A stretch of 64,000 nt of DNA from Dioscorea cayenensis subsp. rotundata (lineage: Eukaryota; Streptophyta; Magnoliopsida; Dioscoreales; Dioscoreaceae): positions 9,893,501 through 9,957,500 of the forward strand of contig NC_052474.1 in the NCBI RefSeq assembly GCF_009730915.1, written 5' to 3'. A model generated the notes under the pieces. The model worked only from the letters and a program-made list of their open reading frames with translations, did no database searches and had not been told where the DNA came from. Position numbers and translations under genes: made by a program. Below are positions 47,035 to 57,410 of this stretch, in pieces (the first letter of the stretch is position 1; each line of letters opens with the position of its first letter).

Positions 47035-48073
47035 TAGGGATGTAGAAGGTAGGAGTATGGGTAGGGTATCGCGAAAAACCCGTACACTGTCACCCGCTGA
47101 CCCTCCCACCCATACCCGTCACACTTACCCTGCAGCCCGGGTATCATACCGCTTATCCTTACCGCAGGAATACGGGTGCTCTCGCATGAGGATCTAGCTA
47201 CTCGTTGTTACCCGATTGTTCAAATTATCGATTAAATTTAAATAATAATAAAAATAAATTAATTATACATTATATTACTAATCTTTTAAACACATGTCCA
47301 TAAATTAAAAATTACTAAAGTTGATATATATTTGTTTATCTTAAATTATATAATCACATAAAAAATTACGTTTATTTAAAGCTCAGATGAGTAACTCTAC
47401 TTTTTGTTTTTGTTTACGTTTTAACTATCTTGGTTTTTGTTTTAAATTTTTCATATATCTCTTATTTATATTTTATATAGGCTTCAAATTTTTATAAATG
47501 TCTAGTAAGATTTTTGAATATAAAAATATTATAAGTAATTCCGTAAGCTTATATCCAATTGATTTTTTATTAGTATCTTATTTTTCGGGGATGTTTTTTA
47601 TAATTTTATAGAATAAATTATTATAACATTATTTTTTATATTTGTTTATTTTTAAATTTAATTATGATTTTTAATATATATCTAAAATTCAATTTTGATA
47701 ATATTATCAAATATAAATATAGAAATTAAATAAAATTTAAAATAATATATTAAGAGAAAATTTGAAGTATTATTTTCAAATTAATCACCATGAAAATAGA
47801 TATTGAGTAAATGTTTAGTTTAATAAAAAAATTATATATATATATATATAGAAAGGGTAAAGAAGTGCTGGGTACCCTGCATCTCTCTCAACTACAGAGT
47901 AAGGGTAAGAGAATGCAGGGTAGGAGTGAGGGCATACCTGCCTCGACCCGTCTTCACACTAACAAAGAGTAATCGCTACCAGTGCCTGTCGGTCAAAGAG
48001 GGTAATACCCTCTTTGACCGGGACTGCAATCTGGTGATCATTCGCTCAGAGTGAGGGTCAAATTACATCTCTA
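47035..48073. mobile_element. Non-autonomous hAT-type element, 1039 bp
   Basis: Begins TAGGGATGTA and ends TACATCTCTA, inverted repeats with one mismatch, and is flanked by exact GTTCAAAC duplications (47027-47034 and 48074-48081). Subterminal 150-250 bp on both sides are rich in GGGTA/TACCC words. The middle is AT-rich with no transposase. Near the right end sits a perfect inverted repeat (47990-48020). Confidence 0.85.
47990..48020. repeat. Perfect palindrome, 15-bp arms with a one-base centre
   Basis: The arm CGGTCAAAGAGGGTA is followed by one A and then its exact reverse complement. It lies in the subterminal region of the hAT-type element and could fold into a hairpin or bind transposase. 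Confidence 0.9.
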
Positions 48074-48382
48074 GTTCAAACATGAAAATTGATGAACTTT
48101 TGAAATTTATTACTATCATTTTTCCTTTGTTTCAACTTCAATGTTCCCTACAAATGAATATAACATTTACTAAAATCATTACAAATACGGTTTAAAATCA
48201 CAATTGAAACAAATTAAATAAAAAAAAAATTATATTAATCAAACACACAAACATTCACCATTCATGAATGATTCTTTCATTCAAAAAATAATAAGAAGCT
48301 AGAGAGAAACAGAGATCACAAACCAACCTGAGATTTTCTTGTATGATTTGGAGCTGAATTTTCATCAGATAGAGATAAAGAG

Positions 48383-48386
<4 letters not shown>

Positions 48387-48422
<36 letters not shown>
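48387..48422. repeat. AG microsatellite
   Basis: A pure AG run, seen directly. It lies in a short minus-strand open frame that I do not regard as a gene. Confidence 0.95.
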
Positions 48423-48424
<2 letters not shown>

Positions 48425-48425
<1 letters not shown>

Positions 48426-49041
48426 CTTAGAAGCATCAAAGAGAGATGAGAAGTGCAATTGCTTGAAGGAAGAGAAGATTCCCAAGTATCCAGTCATATG
48501 CCACGGAATATTCCTCACGCCATTTTCAGATGCTGTCATCAAACATAAGGCCATTTTTATTTTAGTTATTATTATTATTATTATTTAAAAAAAGATATTT
48601 TGGCCTTTCACTCCAAACTTTTGGGAAATTATTTGTACGTCTTCTCTTGATCTAATTTTACTTGTCATCTCTTGAACCTGACTTGATGTTTAGCTAGAGA
48701 TGAATGGTTTCTTTTATGATGCATATCATGAGATATTAAATATACAATTATTTTTAATAAATAAATCAAGATTTTTTTCATTAAGAATAAAAGGATGTTT
48801 ATTATAGATATATAAGTGGGATCACAATGTTTTAATCTCAATCGTTTATTTATTTTCTGCCCAGTAACTAAATTATCCTATTAGCACCTGCAGTACAAAA
48901 TTTTAAAAGAAAAACACTCTTATTATGAAACGGTTACTAAATGCGGACATCTGCAAAATCTCTTTTCTCATTCATATATATATATATATTATGTGCATGC
49001 GTGTATATACATCTAATGATATCCTTTATAAAAAATATTTA
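48425..49041. other. Spacer without a recognised gene
   Basis: AT-rich sequence. Nothing beyond simple repeats (ATT run near 48568, TA run near 48974) can be supported. Confidence 0.4.
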
Positions 49042-51600
49042 TGTCATGCCCCGAACCCAGCTCTATGGACCCGGGACGTCGATAAAAGCGTCGTACACCT
49101 ACAAGAGCCGAAACCATGTAGGCATACAAGGCTCAAAACCTGATCCAAAACAGAACAAATAATCAAACTCAGTGGATTGCAAAAAACAATAAAAACTTAT
49201 ACAAATAGAACATAGCCCCACAAAAAAAGGACTTAATACATGCTAATACTCGACGATTGCCTAACGATTCCCGCTAAGTTATCCGCCACTCAACTCTACT
49301 CTTGATCTGAAAAGATATTAAACAATAAATTATGAGCTTGACAGCACAGAAAGCACTCACTAAAAAATTATAGGGATCATTTGCAAAAATCATAAATTAT
49401 CAAAATCAAAATCAGAAATCAAATTTATTTCAAATAAACATAGATGTCAAAACCAAGCATATAGGTCTCACAAACAACTATTGCCAAAACAAAATAACAG
49501 AACTCATATATTTATCCCCGGTGACTCGAGCCGATTTATCGAGGTACGTTATTCTTCACCGACTGAAAGCGGTGGGAAACTATAGTTTCTATATCGTAGT
49601 ACATGTCGACACTGTCAGGTGTTTAACCCCCGATGATGAGGTTATTACAAAGTTAGTTTGGGGACTATGAGTACTTTTGTCAAAAATATTTCATGTTCAC
49701 AAAATAATAAACTATCAAAAATTCATACTTGGGCAAAATGCAAGTAATTTACAGATCACATGATCCCATTTTTTTATCATATCAAAAAATAATCCAGCTT
49801 AATTGAATCCAAACATGAGCATGGATAATAAAAGAAAAAAACACAATAGTAATTAATCGAAAAAGTAAATAAATATCCGAAATTCAAAAAAATTAAGTAA
49901 TCCAAATTTAAATAAATTATTTAAACCTTTCAGATAATTCTAATCCAAAATAAAATATCATTAACTCGAACTTTAAAATAATTTAAAATAATTCCAAAAA
50001 TAATAATAAATATATAATTCAAAATATAAATAAATACATAAAATCATTATTTTTTTTTTCAAAATTTTCAAATGTTCAAAAAACTAAAGTATATGCATAT
50101 AATATGATTTATATGTAGGATACTTACCTGATTAACAACCAGATTTTTGAATTCTTACACCAATCGAGTATTTCTCAGGAAGTCCTAATTTGGGAATAAC
50201 CCATCAGAATTACAAGTAAACAAATTCAAAAATTCACACGAATGCAAAAACAAATCAAACACTAACAAAATTACCAAGGTCAAGACTAATAACCAATTCC
50301 CCTACAAACCATAAGATTAAAATCAGTGTAGCTTTGCAAATTCTAACCCAAATCAAAAATTTCAAACTTCTGAGAAAACTAAGCATCTTCATCTAAAACA
50401 ACATATCCAAACCTCACAATGATTTGAGACTCTACAGAGTTTAAGCCACCAATATTAAAAATCATAATTATGTAAACCAACATTTTCAGACATGCCTATT
50501 CCAATAAAAAATATCTCACAACATATAACTTCAAAAGTAATACAATCTTACTGACAATCAGATAACTCAGAAATGAAAAACTTTCCTATGTTTTTACCTT
50601 ATCCAATTCAATCTTCATGATCATCAAAAATGGTCATAATTCTTCAGGCTATGCACAGAAATATCATCCGAGACACTTATACCAATAGGGCTATATCTCA
50701 CAAACTACAGATGCATAAAATCTAAAATTTTGCAGGTATTTAGGTAACATCAAACTATATAACTTTGTTATATTACTCTTCTCCAAATTCCATATACAAG
50801 ACCATCAAATTGTCTAAGCAATCCTTATGTTCTTTGCAGAAATAGTATTGAGCACACCTATAGAAATCTGATCATATCTCACAATTTACATGGCTAAAAA
50901 TTCTGAAATTTTGCAGAGTCAAATATAACATCGTCCTATATAACTTTCTTATATAATATATAAATCTAAAACAGAAACTTACAATTATGAAAATAATCAA
51001 AAACTGTTCAAGGGCTGAACAGAAATCCTGTCCGCGTCACCTGCGTCTAAAAATTTATAATTTGCATGATACTACTCCAAAAATTCTGAAATTTGGAAGC
51101 AAGCTAAACAAGATCTCGATCTACAATTTTTCTATTCTGATCTCTTCCAAATTCCATATCTAGATCTTCGAAATAAATTAGAGATCTCTGTGCTAATAGG
51201 AACTTTCTGAATTTTATCCTCAAATTAAAATCAAATCAATTCTCACCAAACCCTAACCCTAACTAGTAACACGTCACAAACAAGCATAAGAAAGAGCAAT
51301 AACAAAATAACTCGGAACCTTACCTCAACAATAACAGTGAAACGAAAAACCGTGACGATAAAATCCTTCTCCAATCCTCGTTGCCGACATCACCCGCAAA
51401 AAGGAAAAGAAAGAGATGAGGCAAGTCTCTCTCTCTTACCTAAACGGTGATCTAAAACCGAAGAAGCTGAAGAGACGGCTAGGGTTTTGAAACTAAACAA
51501 AAACAAAATCAGTGGCTAAGATTAAAAGTAAAACCAACGACTAGGATTAAAAGATAAAAGCAATGGCTAGGATTTGATTAAGGGGTGGGACTCACAACTT
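49042..51600 (-). mobile_element. LTR-like non-coding retroelement block (possible solo LTR)
   Basis: On the minus strand this block would end GGTTCGGGGCATGACA, like the 3' end of many plant LTRs (the + strand reads TGTCATGCCCCGAACC at 49042). It has no coding sequence, includes a G+C-richer stretch (49510-49640) and holds tandem repeats of about 181 bp. The right end is not defined, and I found no target duplication, so both the class and the extent are tentative. Confidence 0.35.
50500..51180. repeat. Diverged tandem repeats of about 181 bp, about four units
   Basis: Units share the words TATCTCACAA, AATTCTGAAATTTTGCAG and TATATAACTTTCTTATAT and the start of CCAAATTCCATAT. The TATCTCACA anchor falls at about 50512, 50694 and 50875, with a weaker unit near 51050. 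Similarity is clear but imperfect. Confidence 0.7.
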
Positions 51601-52164
51601 CATATAAGTAAAAGTATAAAATAAAACATTTTAACCCAATTTAAATCATCAAGATTAGTTCATAGATAGCAAGTAAATTTTTATTTTATAAAGTAAATAA
51701 GTCACCCACTTCCACCAATATTGTGAGAGGGAGTTGATTTGTCAACCGCTCAATTGGCACAAGAAAGGGTCTTTCGGATTCATAATTCATAAAAGAGTTA
51801 GCAAGTAATTTCACTATTTTTCATGATAAAAATAAAAAAAAATTAACATCCATGAGTTTGTTTTTTCTTTAAGATTTAATTTTCTGAATAGTCCATCTAC
51901 TTTTTCAAATGTGTCTTTTGGGTTCTTATATTTTAAATTGTAACTTTTTAGTCACATTACTTGTTTTAATTTGAGCCTTGTTAGTTTTTCTAAACCCTAA
52001 ACCCTAACCCTTACGGGAACTAACATGGTTCAAACAGTTTTAAGTATGGGACCCAAAGAGATCGTTTGAAAGTAAATGGTCTTAATAGTCCTTTTTTTTT
52101 TAATGATAAGCCCCCAAAAGGGACCAGCATTCAAAAGTGTCAAAAGGATAAACAAATACACACT
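51601..52164. other. Spacer without a recognised gene
   Basis: AT-rich. It includes CCCTAAA-type words near 51990-52012, too few to call a telomeric tract. Confidence 0.4.
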
Positions 52165-52167
52165 TAA

Positions 52168-53113
52168 GGGCCCGTTTGGCATTTTGCAGGGAAAGTAATT
52201 GCATGTAAAGTCTTTGCAGGGAAAGACTTTGCATGCAATTACTTGCAAAATAACATTACAACGTTTGGTTATCCCAATCAAAATTGTAATTACTTTGCAT
52301 GCAAACTTAATTCCCACGTTTGGTATGAACTTGTTTTCAATGTAAAATTAGGTTTATTCTCATTTTTGCCCTTAGTTGTTATAGTTACTAAATTTGGGTT
52401 TTTATTCAACTCTAATAATATTATTAACTTAGTCCAAATAATAATTAATATTTTGATTTGAATGCTTCTACTTAATATTTATTTATATATCTCATATATT
52501 TTAAAAACTTTGATTCACTACAAATACAGAACAATTTTTCGTGGGAATTAAAAAAAAAACAATCGTGGACAAGTAAAATATATTTGTCTCAAGTTCTTAT
52601 CTTATCATGTTGGATTATTATTTCAACATAGATTTGATTTAATCAAAACAAAAATTCTCCAATAAAAATTTTATCCAAACAAATATGAAATTTATTTATC
52701 TTTGATCCATTTTAAACTATGAATTTTACACCAAGAAAAATTTAACAAAAAAATTTAACACAAAAATAATCTAACAAACTTGAGAAAAATATTACCGGAT
52801 TTTCCGATTCAGTAAGAAGCGACAACCTCCGCCGAATTGTAAATATGATCATGTTAGGGTTTTTCAAAAGACAAAACAAACGAGAAAGAGTTTTATGTAA
52901 TAAAGGGTAGTTTAGTAATTTGACAATTAGCAAACTTTCTCATCCAACGGTGTAAACACTTTCACACCACCCTCTCGTGAATCACTTTCCCTAGTCAAGT
53001 GGAAAGCGATTACGCTGATACTCATATTATTTTTAAGAACCAAAACGCTTTTGAAATGATTTATCTCTTTACTATGAGAAAAGTAATAACTTTACATCAT
53101 ACCAAACGGGCCC
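52168..53113. mobile_element. PIF/Harbinger-like (Tourist-type) non-autonomous element, 946 bp
   Basis: Terminal inverted repeats GGGCCCGTTTGG and CCAAACGGGCCC are perfect and are flanked by TAA on both sides (52165-52167 and 53114-53116). Both are standard for this superfamily. No transposase is present. The left subterminal part holds a 23-bp-arm hairpin (52193-52244). Confidence 0.85.
52193..52244. repeat. Hairpin near the left end of the Harbinger-like element
   Basis: Arms 52193-52215 and 52222-52244 are inverted repeats of 23 bp with one mismatch, around a six-base loop (GCAGGG). Confidence 0.9.
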
Positions 53114-53116
53114 TAA

Positions 53117-53932
53117 GGGTGTTAGAGGCACCAATTTATCGTGGAGAAATTTTTTAATATATTCCTATGAAATTGATAACGTTGTGTATAGTCTTGTAAA
53201 AATCATGTAAAAATCATGTGTTCATATTCCTGATAGTGAAGATACAAGGCATATAAAAAAACATAATTTTTTTAAGCATATATGCAATCACCCTTTTGTT
53301 AGTACAAATTATTTATTTACCAGAAAGCGGTCTGAAGTGAAGAAGTGTAGGATAATAACACTTTTCTATAGTGGTTACAAATTAAAATCATTAAATAGTT
53401 TTGAAGTGAAGAAATATTGAAGTGAGAAAAATGAGAGAAAATTGACTTATATAAAATTTCATTTTTCTTATATTGATAAAAAATATACTGAATTATGCTT
53501 ACATAAAAATAAAAATAAAAATAAAAATAAAAATAAAAGAAAATCTCAAGTGAGAGAAGTAGCATGACAAATTAACATCCGAAGTGGAGAAAAATTATTT
53601 AATCCACTTCGATGACTGGCCCACTTCTCCCCGAGGTGAACACCCCCAAGTATGAGTGGAAAGGAAAATTTATTCAAGGGCTTTGCAATATTTTAACAAA
53701 TCCTAATTTGGATAACGGCATTCTTGATGGCCGGGGATGTTTCTTTAATAATAATAATAATAATAATACAATGCAAAAGAATGCAATTAAGTGATGTAAT
53801 ATCAGAAATTCATGAATACATTTTAACTCTGACATGGAGAATAACAATAACAAGAAATTTTCAAAGAACCAAAAATGGGAAAACATGAGAAGATGGTAAT
53901 GCAAAAGTGAAGATTGAGATGTTTTTCTTTTC
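53117..53932. other. Spacer downstream of the ABIL gene
   Basis: AT-rich with two simple repeats: an AAAAAT run (53507-53538) and an AAT run (53745-53768). The part next to 53932 is probably the 3' UTR of the minus-strand gene. Confidence 0.5.
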
Positions 53933-56722
53933 TTAGTATTCATCCAAGTAACTGTACAGCATTTCATCATTCCTCGACTTTCGCCTGCTCAACAGAGACT
54001 TGAGGAAACCTCTACTTTTGCTTGATTTTTCCTCGAAATTCTCTACTGTCGTTCCGTTCTGCATGCAGGCGCACCGATGCTGATTTTTTAGGTTCTGAAG
54101 GATACTGCATGAGGAAAAGGGTGAAAACATGAGACATCATTGTTTACATTTCAGTAGGAAATCGGATGTCAATATCCAACAAGCATCATGCATGTTTTCA
54201 ACTTTGATGCATCCCATGCTTCTTGTGATTCAAAAAGCTATAGGAGAACTGAAACATAGCTAAACAATGTGCATGAACTTCTCAGGTTCAATGAGTTCCA
54301 AATTTGAGATTTTGATTAACATTTTGACAGGAAATCAAGGAATCAGTGTTGCATCTCATAAAAATTATGAATGTAAATTCAACTTTCAATACATTACATG
54401 CATTTTTCTAATGTACAAATTTGGTAGAGAACTGAAACAAACCTATACTTTCAGAAACTTCTGGTGTTTAATGAGTTGCAATATGAGATACTGTTTACCA
54501 TTTCGACAGGAAATTGGGGAATCAATCTTACATCCCATGAGAATTATGAACGCAAGTTCAACTTTGAAAACATTTTCGTGCTTCTTGCACTGTAAAAAGT
54601 CAGTGGAGAACTGAAACTAAGCTAAACTTGCACGCATTTCTTGTGTTCAATGAGCTATGCACAGTTGTTATACATGAGCCATTGTTTACCAATTCAACAG
54701 GAAATTGGAGAACCAGTATTTATGACCAATAGACATCATGTATGTCTTCAACTGTGAATATATTACACACTTCTTGTAATGTAGAAGGCAAGCAGAGAAC
54801 TGAAACAAACCTAAGCTTACATGCTCTTACCATGTTAAATGACTTATGTGGCATTATTTTATATGAAATAGAAAAATAAATGTTATATGCAATGATGACA
54901 ACATGCTTCTCAGAAAGTAAAAAGCCAAACTTGCATACCCTTCTTGTGCTCGGTGCGTTACGCACAGTTGCTCTGCTTGAAAGTGATCCGGAACGAGCAA
55001 AAGGATTTGAAATTGGAAGTGGTGAGACTGATCTTCGTTTTTCTGTTATAAAAATGTACTTGGTTATTTAGAAGATGATAAAAAGTGCAAAACAAGACGA
55101 CGAAACATGTACCTGTGCTCAAAAGGTTCCCACTATGATTAGATGGCAATGAGTAATTCACTTTGCGATGAGAAGGTGAGGATGAGCGTGCCCGTGGGGA
55201 AGGCGATGGTGAACGCATCTTTTTACTAGGTCAAAGATACAGTAACTTAATACAAAAGCCAATGAAAAAGGACTACAGTTTCATTCAATTTAGGCACACA
55301 AGCAAGAATGGTCTATACCTGACTGGAGGCGTCTTATACCTAATTGTCGAACGAACAGCTGAAAGCGATAACATTGTGTGAGTAAATCACATGAGTATTA
55401 AACTTCCAATGTTCAAAAGCAAGGAACAGAAAGCATGAGCTCAACATTACCGGCCTGGAACTGTTCTGATTCATAATTCTCTTCAAGTACGTCTATTTCT
55501 TGACACACTGCAGTTGCTTGTCTTCCAGATTCAGGCATGGATACACCAACTGAAAGAAAAGGTGAAAAAGCTGATTTTTCCACGGTCCTAAAATACAGTA
55601 ATGTGATATGAATGTGGTAGAAAAGGAACAGTAATATACCTGGTAAGATGTACCGCTTATGGTACTTCGGAGTTGAAATCAATAATGTTTGTTGAGAAAG
55701 CCCTTGGTGATCAATATAATCTTGGCATGCCTGAACTCTCTGAGATTGCAAGAAAATGTTATTATTAAATTGATGATATCTATTGTCCCGTCATTCAAAT
55801 GATACCTGTTCTATGCATGACACTCTGATCTCTGATGCTGAAACCTCATCAACTTTCTCATTGAGGAGATCATCTACTTTATATGATACAGAACCCAAAT
55901 GATCCACGGTATTAACAAGTGCCTTAACAGCATAATCCTTCAATGTGTTCACCACTCTACACCACACAACACGATAAAACTAAGGTCTACATGAATTACA
56001 AACACCGGAAAATGCAAATATACGCAAATATGAAAAATAAGCATACACTTGCTTATGGTCATCATTTGTATATGATAGCTCAAAATACTCGGCTGCTGAA
56101 TACAACTGTGACCGCAAATTCTTCAAATCCTGAAAACCATGAGATAACATGATGGAAAAAAGATCTTTATACAAACTATACTCACAGAAGAAATTTGGAT
56201 CTATTTAGAGAATGACAAAACTGATAGTCTGACAAAAGTCACAGCATCAGGAGCATACATGAATTAAAAAATGTGTGTACACAAAGATCATAGACAAGCA
56301 TTTCCAGAAAAGAAATGAGTGAAAAATGATGAAAACTTCTTTTATCAATGTAGTCAGGTATCTATATTTTTTGTTTGACTCTCAATCAAGGGCACATTCC
56401 TCTCATATAATCCCAAATTCTCTTAAGTTTCCCAACATTCCACTCATACATTCTTCTATTTTCTCTCTCAATAGAGACATTGCCAAATAAAATCGCATAG
56501 AAAACATAAACGCAACAAAAATCCCTTAAACAAGGTTATCAGTTAGTATTCCCCTTTCAGCAAGAACATAGTCCTACTCCATGCAATGCCAAAAGTGAAA
56601 ACCTAGGTTACCTTGAGGCTCTCTGAAAAGAGAAGGCCCTGTTGCACAGAGAACTCATCATAGGCTGCTGAACCCTCCTGGTGAGCAGATAGAGTAGAAG
56701 AAGATGGAGACAAGGTCTCCAT
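53933..56722 (-). CDS. ABI-like (ABIL) protein, SCAR/WAVE complex subunit family, nine coding exons
   Basis: Exons on the minus strand: 56722-56612, 56129-56047, 55956-55806, 55739-55640, 55549-55451, 55358-55319, 55225-55113, 55042-54939, 54104-53933. Phases agree throughout. The product starts with a serine-rich segment and [13 protein letters not shown]. The conserved ABI-type helical domain follows ([48 protein letters not shown]), then [11 protein letters not shown], a variable serine-rich part ([15 protein letters not shown]) and the C-terminal [10 protein letters not shown]...LLSRRKS...YLDEY. ABIL proteins join SCAR, NAP and PIR in the complex that activates ARP2/3 for actin branching. 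The last exon has one extra base (172 nt): read straight, it stops at 54014-54012 and loses the conserved tail. Without the extra base the protein is 323 aa. Confidence 0.9.
54130..54830. repeat. Four tandem repeats of about 184 bp in the last ABIL intron, exon 8-like
   Basis: The word GAGAACTGAAAC recurs at about 54244, 54428, 54606 and 54795, and (A)CAGGAAAT at about 54153, 54330, 54509 and 54700, giving 178-191 bp steps. Part of the unit (54624-54669) matches the end of exon 8 and its donor (54927-54972) at 35 of 46 bases, mostly with transitions between them. Confidence 0.75.
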
Positions 56723-57410
56723 TGTCAACCCTAGCTAATCCCCACCTCCTGCAACTCTCAGAGTCCAAAGACACTCTGCAACCAAAGAAAAAAACAGTGA
56801 TTGCTTTTGATTTCGAACAACATCAATACAAATCATAGCCTACAAAGCAAAAAAAAGAAAAAAGAAAAAAAAGGCACAGACAAACACGCACAAGGGATGG
56901 AGAACATCTGGTTGTGATAAAAATCCAACCTTTTTATGAAGGGGGAACAGGATTGGACAATAAGGAACAATAAAGATCAATGATTTCTTGTGAGATGTAA
57001 CAACATCATGAAAAATCATGGCCTACAAACCCCAAAAAAAGAGTAAAGGAAAAATGGAAAACATCACAAAATGATACAAATCTACACTTTAGCAGTGAGA
57101 AACAACAATGAAGAAGGCCAGTAAACAAAACAACAATTATTTCTCACAACAACAGCATGGAAATCATGGGATACAAAGAAACAAAAGAAGATAACAAAAA
57201 GAATCAAACATTGAAAACAACAAACATGAGAAGATGAACCAAATGTTACCTTTTTATGGAGGAGAAGAGGAAGAAGGATTGAGAAATGAGGAAGGAGAGT
57301 GAAGAAGTAAGAGAAGATGGGTGAGATGGTGACTAGTACAAGTACTTCACTAGAGCTTGCTTCCACACAGAAAAGAACATACACTTCTCATTCAACAGCC
57401 AGATACCAGA
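56723..57410 (-). other. ABIL 5' leader: two non-coding exons and a leader intron
   Basis: Immediately before the ATG, 56775-56723 follows a TTGCAG acceptor. An upstream leader exon probably ends at 57250 before a GTAACA donor and starts near 57400 (TCTTCT-rich). The leader intron (56776-57249) contains three diverged repeats of about 145-185 bp that include sequence like the leader exon's donor. Confidence 0.5.
56800..57260. repeat. Three diverged repeats in the ABIL leader intron
   Basis: AACATCA...AATCATRGCCTACAAA-like segments lie near 56818, 57002 and 57147. ACCTTTTTATG followed by purine-rich sequence occurs near 56930 and 57249, the latter being the leader exon donor. Confidence 0.5.

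Noticed and set aside
48255..48554. 99-codon minus-strand open frame
   Set aside because: A large part is translated from the AG microsatellite (Leu-Ser repeat); no protein domain.
51990..52012. CCCTAAA words resembling telomeric repeat
   Set aside because: Only two to three units; common by chance and as telo-box words in plant DNA.
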